A stretch of 64,000 nucleotides of DNA from Euonymus europaeus (taxonomy: Eukaryota; Streptophyta; Magnoliopsida; Celastrales; Celastraceae), in contig OY756967.1 in NCBI GenBank assembly GCA_963580455.1, forward strand, positions 20,444,022 through 20,508,021, read 5' to 3'. A model generated the notes under the pieces. That model searched no databases and was not told where the DNA came from. It saw nothing but the letters and a program-made list of their open reading frames with translations. How positions within the stretch are numbered: position 1 is the first letter of the stretch; each line of letters opens with the position of its first letter. Below, one piece after another: positions 22,127 through 32,978 of the stretch. The translations under genes were made by a program, and so were the position numbers.

Positions 22127-25100
22127 CTATATCTGTGCAATCAGAAGTTCATTCCATGTATCTGGAATGCCGGGTAGGCACCAATGCAGGCAGTCATTTA
22201 CACCCTGAATTGCCTTAACGCTGTAGCGAGACATGTGACCCTCATCTCTCAGTTCAGAGAGAGCAGTTATGTCCAAAATTGTTACTCGCGTACCCTTGAC
22301 AGCGTCCTCGACAACTGTATCACTTGATTCATCTTGCAAAATTTCACTCCCTTTGGTCAACGGCTTGGTATTATCGCAGCTGCCCCCTGTGTTCCAGTCC
22401 CCGTTAAGGAAATGCCTCGGTGAGATGGTCCTGAAGAAAGCTTTAAGTCGAGGATGCAATGGTAGTTGTGAATCAAGCCACTTGACAACACTTTGAACTG
22501 TAAAGTTCTTGGCATTTCCGATCTGCAATAGTTTTCTATCCACAACAGGCTGCCCATTTACATACATCACCCAATGGTTTGCATTCATCTTTCCTCTATT
22601 CCAGTGATGCCCTGTATTAAGAACTAAGACATCAAACCGATTGAGGAATTGCCTCATGAAAGCAGGTGCACGATCCAAATGCATGGCAACATCACTTGCT
22701 CGGTCATCTATATTTAAAGGCTCCAAGTCAGCAAGGCTTGCTGACCAGTAATATAAAATGGTGGTATTGGTGCTTGGGAACCGATAAGCCCATCCATCAG
22801 GTCGTATCGCTCCATGATGTTTGACTAAGCCGAAATCTCTTCCCACATCTTCAATTTCAGGGCTTTCTTCCCCTCCTGTAGCCATACACATCATGGACTG
22901 GAATTGCTGCCTGCCCAATGAATCTCCTATAAATGCGATTGTTTTCCCCTGCATCCTGGAAAATAATATTATAATCAGGAAGCACACAAGTTACAACACA
23001 AAAATCACAATGGATCAGAAGCCCGAGTTCACAGCAAAGCCATGTTTGTGCACATCTTCGCAATTTGGTAACTGAGTTGGGATAGATCCCATGACACACA
23101 GACACGAATCAATCAGAGAATACCAACAAAAAAGCAAGGAAATTGATAACTAAATGGTGTCTGTCTTGAGGCAAGTCAGTACTAAAAAAATTCATGCATA
23201 ACACATTAGGAGGTCATTTGAAAACATTTTAAATAGTACCCTCCTTAGGAGACTTCATCACACAAGATACAAAGAATGATTCCCAACCAAAATAATAGTG
23301 GAAATTTTGCACAATAGAACAGTAGTATTGCTGGAATAAATATAAACAGCACTAGGTATGCATAGTAAAGAAGAAGTTGAAAAGGAAAGAACAAGGCTTG
23401 TTCTCAAGGAAAAAGAAAAAAAATACCTTCTCAAGAATGGAAACCGATCAAACTCTGGCATTGCACACTCATTTGGTTGCCATCGATATCCCTCATAAGA
23501 GAAGTCTGTTCGTTGGGTCAGTCTACATGCCCACATTTCTGATAACCACTGCTTACATCCAAAACCAGAATATAGAGGCCGCCTGCTGTCAGCAACCCAT
23601 CTACCCTTTGCATAATTACAGTCTGTGGAGGAAAAACTAGGTATTATTAGATACAAAAAAGGGTTTTTCCATTCAGCGCAAGGGGGATGGGGTTGCTGAA
23701 ATTTTTTTATGCATGCATAACTTAAATCGGATTCATAGAAGAATTTATTATGGGATGACAATATAAAAGGGGAAAATACATAATATAAACTCATCAAGAC
23801 CTTCCTCAAAAGAAAAATATAAACTCATCAATAAAAATAATCAGAAGTTCCTTCCTTCACCGTGCATTCAATTAAACATTTTCAACTTTTACAACCGAAG
23901 TTAACCAAAAAACACCACACAACAAATATCTTTCGTTTCATTCTCCAAACCTTGATAACTTTTCATTCCAAAAATCATCATGCATACAACTGATTTGGTA
24001 GAAAGGACCTCTTATTGCAAGTAATTGTGTAGGACAGAACAAGAGGCTAGAAACAGAATTTGTGGGTAATCAACCAAAAACGATACAATTGTCATATGCA
24101 TAGAATGATAGTATTTCATCTAACTGCTGCCAAAGTGATCACTTTATCACAATAAACCAGTGCGGTTGAAGGAAAACTGTAGATGCATGAAAAAAATGTG
24201 AAGGCAATAAGCCATATATAATTTTAGAAGGGCCTCATAGGTCACACATGTAAGGTCATGGAGAAATCCTTTATTCAGTTGCATCAAACATATGCTACTG
24301 CATTTGAAGCTTGAAGGCCAGTCAGACAACCTTCAGATAAATGAGTCAATAATCATATCATTTGGTTGAGTAATAAAGCCAGTCAATTCCTCCCTCCACA
24401 TCCACCCCGCCACTCTGGACAATGCTAAAAAACAACCAAAGTAACTGAGAGCTGCTACTGTTACTGGTTAGAAAGGATTAATTGTTGCGCATAATAATTT
24501 TACATTGATAATTTTCAATTTTCCATCCCTGATGCTAAAGCAGACATCCCAATCGCAATTTTATAGCAAACCAATAAAACAAGTAGAATGAATTCTAATT
24601 GTGTAAAGGAAGTTTGGCAATCACTAGAGAAACGGTCTGCAATGGCAATTAAGATAGACTACCTTTCGATTTGGAAGAGACTGTCAAAACACCATCATCA
24701 TCTTTCCTTTTCAAAGGGAATGTATTTGTCATTGCCGCAGTACTAGAATTTTCTAGCGATTCTTTTGCTTCTTCAGTAGTAATTGAATCCAAATTTACAT
24801 CCATCACGTGCTTCTTCAACACGGACTCTTTATGGGCATGCTCAACAAATTCTGCATCACACCGAGAGAATTGAATTATTGTATTTTGACAAACATCAAG
24901 GAAGTTTAAGAACTTGGTTTCATGGCATGATTCTAGCTTTGGACAAGAAAAGTCCCCGATTCCATTTCAGAGTGTCCAGTTCTGTTTCTCAGAATTTATT
25001 AGTCCTAGTTGCCGACATTATTATCTTTAAAGTTTCTCTTGGTTCTTTGCAATCTAAGGTAAAAGATGAGAGAGTCTAAAAGTTCGAAGGCTATGCCTTA

Positions 25101-25694
25101 TTATTAAGCTACAGGCTTGCACATGCAGGTAGAGGAATATAATCTCAATGACCAGGTCTTAGTAACTTATGACGCCTACAAATACATAGTAAAATATGCA
25201 TGGACCATGGAAATAAGGAAAAAAATGCACCTGTTGCAAGCGAACCTCAATAATGTTTGAAAGTAATACAATTTACAGATATTCAAAACTTAAAAAGCAT
25301 ATTAATCATATGCATGCACAAATCCGCATGCCACAGTTACATCAACAACAGTCTTCATTTGAAATCCCATTAATCACATAGGCTGTATTAGCATTATTTT
25401 CTTGGTGTTTTAAATCTTTCTTCGCCAGTATTTGGCTTTATTACATACAATAATAGAAAATTAGTTTGGTGGTTGCTGGAGACAACATAGAAAGTATAAA
25501 TAATTTGTATGAGTATGGGAAGGAGGAGGAAACAAACCTGAAGAAAGCGTCACAGCTTGATTTTGAGCCAATTGCATGCTTGTGATAAAAGGTCTCTTCT
25601 CCCAAGCCCAGAGTAATATAGTTGTGAGAAAGAGAGTGATTAGGGAAAGGGAGAGGTGTCTTCCCTTCAATCTATGGGAATTTCCTCCTTTCAT
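22127..25694 (-). CDS. TRICHOME BIREFRINGENCE-LIKE polysaccharide O-acetyltransferase (TBL14-16 type)
   Basis: Four exons (25694-25538, 24851-24663, 23622-23427, 22955-22127) give 1371 nt and 456 residues. Type II Golgi protein: a basic N-terminus ([12 protein letters not shown]) is followed by a membrane anchor at residues ~14-32 ([19 protein letters not shown]) and a variable stem. The TBL domain begins at [20 protein letters not shown] with its conserved cysteines. The PC-esterase part carries the catalytic GDS block ([18 protein letters not shown]) and the C-terminal DxxH block ([18 protein letters not shown]), so Ser, Asp and His are all present. TBL proteins transfer acetyl groups to xylan, mannan or other wall polymers. 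The GRQQFQS wording suggests the TBL14/15/16 subgroup, whose substrate is poorly defined. A leader exon in the 5' untranslated region with donor at 26676 is likely. Confidence 0.88.
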
Positions 25695-27080
25695 TTTTGC
25701 TCAGACTCAAAAGAAAACACAGTTACACAAAACCCGCAAACCTCGGCGTATTTTCAAATTTTCCTAAGATTAGAGTAGGGATGGATTGCACATGTTCCCT
25801 AAAAGTATATCATATGCCCTTAATTTTATTGCCTTCTTCGGGTGTCTTCAGCTGTGAACCAGAAACATCATAGCTCAGAAAAGATCTAGAGGAAAATGAA
25901 GAATAAGATAGTTCATTTCGAGTCAACTCAACACAAACACGGAAAAATAAACAATTCCCTTTTCACTTCAAAAATCACCTCCCCCACCCCTCCATTGCCT
26001 AGCCTAAAACAGATAAATATAGAAGCCCAGCACAAATCCAATCCTAAAATGGCCAAGCCATGAAGGTACAAAAGTAGGCAGTTCTACTGGTCTTTCGCAG
26101 AAAAAGCACATTTTCTGGTAAATAAATATGCAAATCATAATATCAACATGATATTAGTAAAGAAATTGATTGGAAGAATCGATCACAATGTACAAAATCA
26201 CATTGTGAAATGGAATTTATCAATGTCTAAGACCTTAAAGAATTTTCAAAAGCACCAGATAACTTTCGTATTACAAAAACATGGTAGAATGAAATTTAAC
26301 TAAAATCAAAACATGGTCCGCCTCTGTTACTGGAACATGAGCGCATCCATGAATCAACCATTAAAAGAACTAGTGACATAGGAATTTTCAGCGGGGATTA
26401 TCCAACTATTCCGTCTCTCATCCTACTCTTCCAATGTCATTACCAGAATAAGAATTTGATTAATACACATCTTCGCATTTAAATTCAAAAAAATTGTTCC
26501 AGATTCACGAATAAAATTTCTCATAAACAAGTCAACTCACAATGCTAATATAGAAAAGCAATGATTAAACTCGAAAACCCAATAAGCCACATTCGTAACA
26601 GATGAACATATACGTACATACATTATGTGTTAAAATTTCCTTCGGCCAAAAATTGAAAAAGGTGAATGCACATACCTAATTTACATGGCTCTCCTGGTGC
26701 GCAAACGTATACGCGCAGTGATGATGAACCGATGCTTCCGATCCAAACCCGACACAGATAGAAAGGGACGGAGAACTGGAGAAGGAGAGGGAGATGCATG
26801 AAGTTCCTGGAGAAATATTTTGTTGGCTAAAATATTTTCAACTAATGATATTTTACCACGTGTTTAAAACAAATGGGTATGTTATTGAACCGTGAGATTT
26901 GAAGACGTGGCGTTGTGTGATTGGATGTAGATGTGCATCCTGCGGTGTGAGTGTGGGTGTGGCTGCCGGATGTATATGCGAGAGAAACGAAGCGTTTATT
27001 AAATATTTCAGCCACTGGAAATTATTGTGGGCTAGGTTTGGAATTTCAACTTTCGACAGCAACTTCGATGAAGGGAGCCA
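25695..27080. other. 5' leader and promoter of the TBL gene
   Basis: No coding exon. A minus-strand donor AG/GTATG at 26676 at the edge of a GC-richer block (about 26680-26800) suggests a non-coding first exon of the TBL gene, with a long 5' intron from there to about 25700. This is inference. Confidence 0.35.
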
Positions 27081-27089
27081 TTAATTTTT

Positions 27090-27788
27090 GTGAGGGTTAT
27101 TGAGACTCCATTTTTATCTAGTGACTCCCCTCTCGTCACAAAAAATATATTGTTTTGCTTCACCCATTACTCTCTCTCTTGGTAGCTGTCACTATCAACT
27201 ATCGTCATCGAATTTTTGTCGTTCGGCCTCCATTTGAGACCAGCCACTTACCAAATCGAAACCTCGAAGATACCGGAAAAACTTAGGCAACCACGACCTT
27301 CGACGGTGGACGAATCGGTCGAGATTTTCATCGAAAGTTTCGGTTTTTGCATATTTGGAGCTCCGATCCGGCCAACTCCAGCCTCCGTTTGTGGCTCGCC
27401 ACCTCCCAAAACGAAGCCCTCGACGATACAGACAAATCTCAGGCAACCACAACCTCCAACGATAGATGGATAGATCGAAATCTTCATCGAAAGTTTTGAT
27501 TTTTTGCATATTTGGAGCTCTAATCCGGCCTCCGGTTGAGGCAAGCCACCTATCAAATCGAAGCTCTTGACGATGCCAACAAAGCCCAGGCAACCACGAC
27601 CTTCAACGGGGGACGGATCGATCGGAATCTTCATCTGAAGTTTCGATTTTTCGCATATTTGGGGTGTAACCAGATATTTTTTGAAATCCAAAAGAATGAG
27701 GTGTTACAAGATTTTTTGTTATTTTTATTGGGGTTTTTGTGAAAATGGGATGACACTAGGAAAAAGTGGGGTGCCAATAGCACTCACC
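27090..27788. mobile_element. Mutator-like element with three internal ~150-bp repeats
   Basis: A 699-bp element with imperfect terminal inverted repeats of about 50 bp (left GTGAGGGTTATTGAGACTCC, right end inverted GGTGAGTGCTATTGGCACCC) and a 9-bp target duplication, TTAATTTTT (27081-27089) and TTAACTTTT (27789-27797), one mismatch. The interior is GC-richer and consists of three tandem units of about 147-156 bp, each containing CAACCACGACCTT-like and GTTTCGATTTTT-like phrases. The repeat composition keeps frames open on both strands (85-147 codons), but the products are repeat translations and not known proteins. Confidence 0.6.
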
Positions 27789-28007
27789 TTAACTTTTCAT
27801 TATTAAAATCCAGGAATGTTTTAATTTAGATTGAATCTTTAATGATGTTATGATTTGTAACTCCGTTAATTTATAAGTACCTCTATTAATTTATCTTCCT
27901 AAGTTACAAATATTAATGTGATAAACTGAATTTAGGTTATTTAATTGAAATCATTAATCCCCATCAATTTGACTATTTTGTTGTGCAGTTTTAATGTTGA
28001 CTAAAAC

Positions 28008-28573
28008 TGGGGTGTAAACGAGCCGAGCCACTCACGAACGGCTCGGCATTCAGCTAAAAAAAAAACTTGTTTGTGTTAGACTCAATTCATAAATGAGTCG
28101 AGCTTAAACTTGATTTTAAAACTCGATTTATAAATGAGCCGAGCTTGAGCATCACAAAAGCTCAGCTCCTGAGCTAACTCGTTGGATTGACTTGATTATA
28201 TCAATGTATCATTAACTCATTAACTATCATTATTATTATTATTAGTCTATTACATGAGTACTAAAAATTAACATGTATTTATTATTATAAATATTTTTGT
28301 CCAATTAATTTGTGTTTTATCAATACATTAAGATTGTTAGTTATTAACGAGTCAAGCTCGACCTTTTAGTGATTTATCGAGCTTTTAACAAGTCAAGCTC
28401 GAGCTCGACTCATTTAGTAATTTACTAAGCTTTTAACGAGCTCGTTTAGGGATTTCTCAAATTTTTAACGAGCCGAACTTGTCAATAAATTTTAGCTCGA
28501 GTTGAGTTCGAGCTTATCACATTTGAATCGAGCCAGGCTCCTCAGAGCTCGGTTATGCTCATTTAGAGCCCTA
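28008..28573. mobile_element. Non-autonomous hAT element, GAGCTCGAG-rich
   Basis: A 566-bp element with ends TGGGGTGTAAACGAGC and (inverted right end) TAGGGCTCTAAATGAGC, flanked by perfect 8-bp duplications ACTAAAAC (28000-28007 and 28574-28581). Both arms are made of iterated GAGCCGAGCTCGAGC-like words around an AT-rich centre. No coding capacity. Confidence 0.8.
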
Positions 28574-28581
28574 ACTAAAAC

Positions 28582-29101
28582 TACTAAATATGGAATAACG
28601 TCAACACAAATAAAACGGTTGTTATGAGTTTGGTGGATTTAGTCAAATTTGGATTTTAGAATGGAAGTGACTGTCTAAAACGTAATTAGTAATCGTGACA
28701 TGACGATCGTGATATTCTGATTGCTTTAATATATATTAAGTGGCGATATTCAAAACGCGCCGGCCAGTGCCTTCCCAGATCCAGATCTCGACGAGGAAAG
28801 ACGAGTGAAAGGGAGTTTTTAAATGTTTAATGAATGCAATCTTACAAATATACCATTTTTTTTACTTACAATTATACCCTTTTTATGAAAACAATTATAC
28901 CGTTTGTGTCATATAATTCATGTAATATTTAATTATTGAGGATATTTTGACTTAGGAATGATCGAGTTGATTGGAGAAATCCACGGGCTCAAGTTCAACT
29001 CTTCGCGATCCGCCATTTTTTTTTTCATTTTATAATATGTATATATAAAAAAAGTATTGTAGGTATGGGTTCATTGTAAATTACTTCCTTTTATTTCTCC
29101 C
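28582..29101. other. Intergenic spacer between transposons
   Basis: AT-rich, with no open frame or exon of note. It separates the hAT element from the Mutator-like element that starts at 29111. Confidence 0.4.
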
Positions 29102-29110
29102 CATAATCTT

Positions 29111-31868
29111 AGGTTGAAGTATACATTTCATCCCTCAATTACATGTGTAATTTCATTTTCATTCTTAAAGTATTTTTTCTCTTAAAATTATCCTTCAACT
29201 ATTTTCAAGTATTGTCCCTGAAGTTCGTTTGTCAAAGAAAAAATCCTACGTGGCACACACTTGGCATGTCGGAGACTTTATAGGTGGCAAACTATTGACG
29301 TATTTAACGTTGTGTCCCTAAACTAATGAAAGCATCAACTTTTTGTCCTTAAACTTAAAAAAGGTTGCAGTAATCTAATAAAACAACAACAAAAAGTTTA
29401 TGTAGTATCTAAATTACAAACCCAACTGATTGTACAAGACATGCTCCATTCTCTTGACTTGTTGACAGATTCTTGTGTGTTAGCAGCTGCAGTAGAATTA
29501 GAGCTTGAACCTCCTATTAACTCCTCTCATATGAACTTGTAATTTCTACAAAACACACAAGAAATGATCAACCAAAAATGCTCAATAATAAGTGAATTAA
29601 TTCAATGATAAGAGTTTACTTGCTGAGTTGGTCCATAATTTAGGGTTGAAATGTGGCTATGTTCATGGACAATGGTCACAACTTCTGTGCATGGATCTAG
29701 GATAGTGGTGTATGTGGAAGGTGTTGGGTTTAAAATACCCTACTAGCAAGTGCACTAGTCGAAGGGATAGCACAAGTAGTCAGTAGAGATCGTATCCACA
29801 GAGACAGAGTTATAATTGATCCAAATGTTTATTTGTATATATTTATGGATAATGCAAGAAATTAAAGTTCCGCTCAAGTTGATTGGGTTTACAATTTAAT
29901 AAGAATGCGAGCAATAAAAGTAAAGTGTTTTTGGAATTTTTATATTGAAGAATGCAAATGCTAATGCAATTTATCACTAGGCAAGTTATACTAATGCAAT
30001 GAGTTCAAGTAGAATAATGAAGTACCAAGACTTCGAAATCCACCAAGGGTCAATGATGTGCAAACACAATCAATTCACTCACACATTTATCAATCCGGGT
30101 ATAACGAATCCGTACCTAAGTCGGTTTTAGCGCACTCAAGCCAATTTCCCTCATATCAATTATTAGCCATCTTATTGGTCTAGGTTGGATGTTCCTATCA
30201 ACATTCTAGCCATCTTATTAGTCTAGACATGCATAAAAATTCATGAAAGCTCAATGGAAATAGGATTCATACAAACTTGTTCCAAACCTAATGGAAACAA
30301 CAATTGCAATCTAAGGTCCCAAGAAGCATGATTAAATAGATATTTCACCATCTACAAAATTCATCAAACAAATCCATTCAAACCCCTAAGTGGTGATCAA
30401 GCACAAAGAGTAAGAAGAATCCACAATAATCATAGAAACCAAAGATTTATACCCAAAAAGATTCATATATAAACAAATCAATTCATACAACCATCATTCA
30501 ACCCAAGGCTTCATCCTAGCCTTGGTGATAAAGAGTTTAGCTACTCATAGAGAGAGAAAGACACAAGCAAAGAGAGAGAAACATATTGGTAGAACCCAAA
30601 ATTGGAAGAAACACAAGCCAAGATGAAGAATCCCTCCTTCAAGCCTTGAATCCTCCTTCTTTCCCCTATTTTTCGCTCCCTGGAACGGCCGTTCGATAAG
30701 TCAGAACTGTCCAGTTTTTAGGGCTTTCGCGAAATAAAAGTTGCCATTTTTTGTGCAGGGGCGCCTAGGCGTGTAGGAAATACGCCTAGGCCCTGCTCTA
30801 GAAAGGGCAGTTTTCCTGAATTTTTCCATTCACCCCTGTTCCGTGCGTGGCCCGTACCGCCTAGGCGTGTATAAATCATGCCCAGGATAATTTGCAAGCT
30901 TATTCTTGCTCTCATCTTGCCCATAGTTGCCACCTTTTTGTTCCGCACCATCAATTGCCTATCAAAATCCAAGACAATAGATAAATGTACTGAATTGATA
31001 ATACCAATGAGATAAGAGAGGGTTATTATCACCAAAAGCAATAGGTATATTCATACCTATCAGAAGGGCAATATTACTCTATAATCCTTTTTTGAGGCCT
31101 AAAGACTGAATATTTTAGAATAGTTGGATATCACATTGTCATCATTATCACTCTTTTCACACATCTCATCACTGTCAACGTCCAAATTATCCTCAAATTC
31201 AAGCATATTGGTAGATCAGCATGTTGCAGCTCGTGTCTTCACCATCGTCAAAACCTACAAACATAACATAAATATGCACTCCTAACATCATTTACCGATA
31301 ATCTATCTAACATAACAATTAACAAGGGACTTCAATATCACAAATTGAAGAACAATGAAGCTTAAACATGGTCCTAGGGTTTACGAATTAAAGAACGAAA
31401 ACATAAATACCTGATTTTGTGAATAAAAACATAAAATCGAGAAAGCTAGGGTTTGCCTTGTTCTTTGATGGAGGGAAGTGAACAATTGGGCAGATGATAG
31501 AACGATAGAACGCCTAGCTTGTTAATCATCATAGTTATAGCAAGTGCTCAATGTTATCGACGGAGGAAAAAGAAAGATGTGAGCGGAGTGTCACGAATGG
31601 AGGAAGGCGAGAAGAAAAGGTGTGGGAATTAGGGAAAGATTTTTGGATTGAGGGGATTTATGCCACCTTGTCAGTTAGTGGCCACGTAGACTCGACATTT
31701 TTGCAACGTATTTAAAAAATACTAAGTATGATTATTCTAGGGACATGTCCACATGAGAGATCAACGTGGTACCTAGCAATAGTTGAGGGATGATTTTAAA
31801 AATAAAAATAGTTTAGAGATGAAAATAGAACTACGCATATAGTTGAGGGACTAAATGTATATTTTTGC
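29111..31868. mobile_element. Mutator-like element with long terminal inverted repeats, interrupted by a solo LTR
   Basis: The left end (AGGTTGAAGTATACATTTCA...) and the inverted right end (GCAAAAATATACATTTAGTC...) are similar over about 120 bp, including a shared TCCCTCAAYTA block. Flanks show a 9-bp duplication with one mismatch: CATAATCTT (29102-29110) and CATAATATT (31869-31877), as expected for Mutator transposition. Total 2758 bp; about 1.41 kb remains after removing the nested LTR. No transposase is visible. A short acidic minus-strand stretch near 31120-31230 (MLEFEDNLDVDSDEMCEKSD) could be a captured or relict exon. Confidence 0.7.
29722..31062. mobile_element. Solo LTR of a retrotransposon, nested in the Mutator-like element
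   Basis: A 1341-bp segment starting TGTTGGG and ending CCTATCA, i.e. TG...CA, with a perfect 5-bp target duplication GAAGG (29717-29721 and 31063-31067). No gag/pol lies inside or beside it, so it is a solo LTR. The early part contains CAAGTGCACTAGTCGAA and CGTATCCACAGAGACAG, phrases I associate with LTRs of plant Ty3/gypsy elements. GC-richer palindromic words (GCCTAGGCGTG) occur near 30765-30880. Confidence 0.72.
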
Positions 31869-31877
31869 CATAATATT

Positions 31878-32978
31878 ATACTTCAATTTTTATTTTTTTT
31901 TAAGATTTCACCGCACCTTTGTCTCCGTGAACATGCGGTCGCAGTTTTCACGGCCTTTCCGTTGCCTTCTCGTTATCTCTCTGTTCGATTTTACAATGCC
32001 CTGTCCTTATTTACTCTAGGAATTATTAATTAATGGACTTTAAAATGGTTAAATTAATTAAGAAAAACAGCTACCGATAGCTTCCTCCTCCGCTATATTT
32101 TCCCGTCTCCATCTCCATCCTGTCTTTAGCCCACTAGAACCAGCCATCTCTTCGCCTCTATCTCTCTCTCTCAAATTCTCTATGCAGAAATAGCAGAGAA
32201 TGAACGAATAACGTTCCTCGATCTGCTGGAATTGCTTTCGACATTGAGGTATGTATGTATGTGAGCTCTCCCTTGCTGAAGCTGTTTTTATCCTCAGATG
32301 ATCCGATCCACTCTGAAATTTTTCTGTTTGTCTTTATATGTTTATGTCTATGCGTTCATCTAATGTGATTCGCAGTTGTTTTATGTGGTTTTGCTGTTTG
32401 CATGCATGTTCGTTGTTTCAGCCCTTCAGGCATGTGCTTAGTCACTCCTTCGAAACGAAGTTAAAACGGCACTTCTATGGTGTGTCTGTGACAGTATTTA
32501 TTTTGAATGGTTTATGTGTAGATCCGAATGATTTGGAGCACTCGAGTTGATGTCTGATTCCATTTCGCGTATGAATGTGGCTGTTCATTTATGTTACTTG
32601 CCTTTTGTCAATGTTGGAATATTGCGTGCATTTTTTCTACACGATGGAGCATGATGCAGAGGAATTGCTCAGACTCTGTTTCAATATTGAATGATCTGAT
32701 TATATATTTGAGTTCTGTTTCTTTTCTCCTAATTGTCCACTGTTTGTGTTATTTTTTGTAATGGATTGAATACTGCCCGAATATATTGTTGATAACACTT
32801 TGTTGTTTGTTCTTGTGTTTTTGTTTTCGACTTGTTGGACTTGATTATTTTAGCGTAGTTATATGTATAATGTAGCTTCCAGTGTGATTTGACTTGTATT
32901 GATGGAGATGGATATAATATTTATGTTCTCCATCCAGGTGTGATAGAATTTTTTTTGGATCCGTAGAGAAAATAGAAC
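31878..32978 (+). promoter_or_regulatory. Promoter and 5' untranslated region of the PMT gene
   Basis: A CT-rich leader (near 32155-32185) typical of plant 5' untranslated regions precedes a first non-coding exon ending at 32248 (GAG/GTATGTATG). A 689-bp intron runs to the acceptor CATCCAG at 32937, and the ATG follows 41 bases later. A leader intron of this kind is common in this family and often boosts expression. Transcript boundaries are inferred. Confidence 0.5.

Noticed and set aside
27195..27742. Frames of 85-147 codons on both strands
   Set aside because: They arise from three ~150-bp repeat units inside a Mutator-like element; no known domain in any of them.
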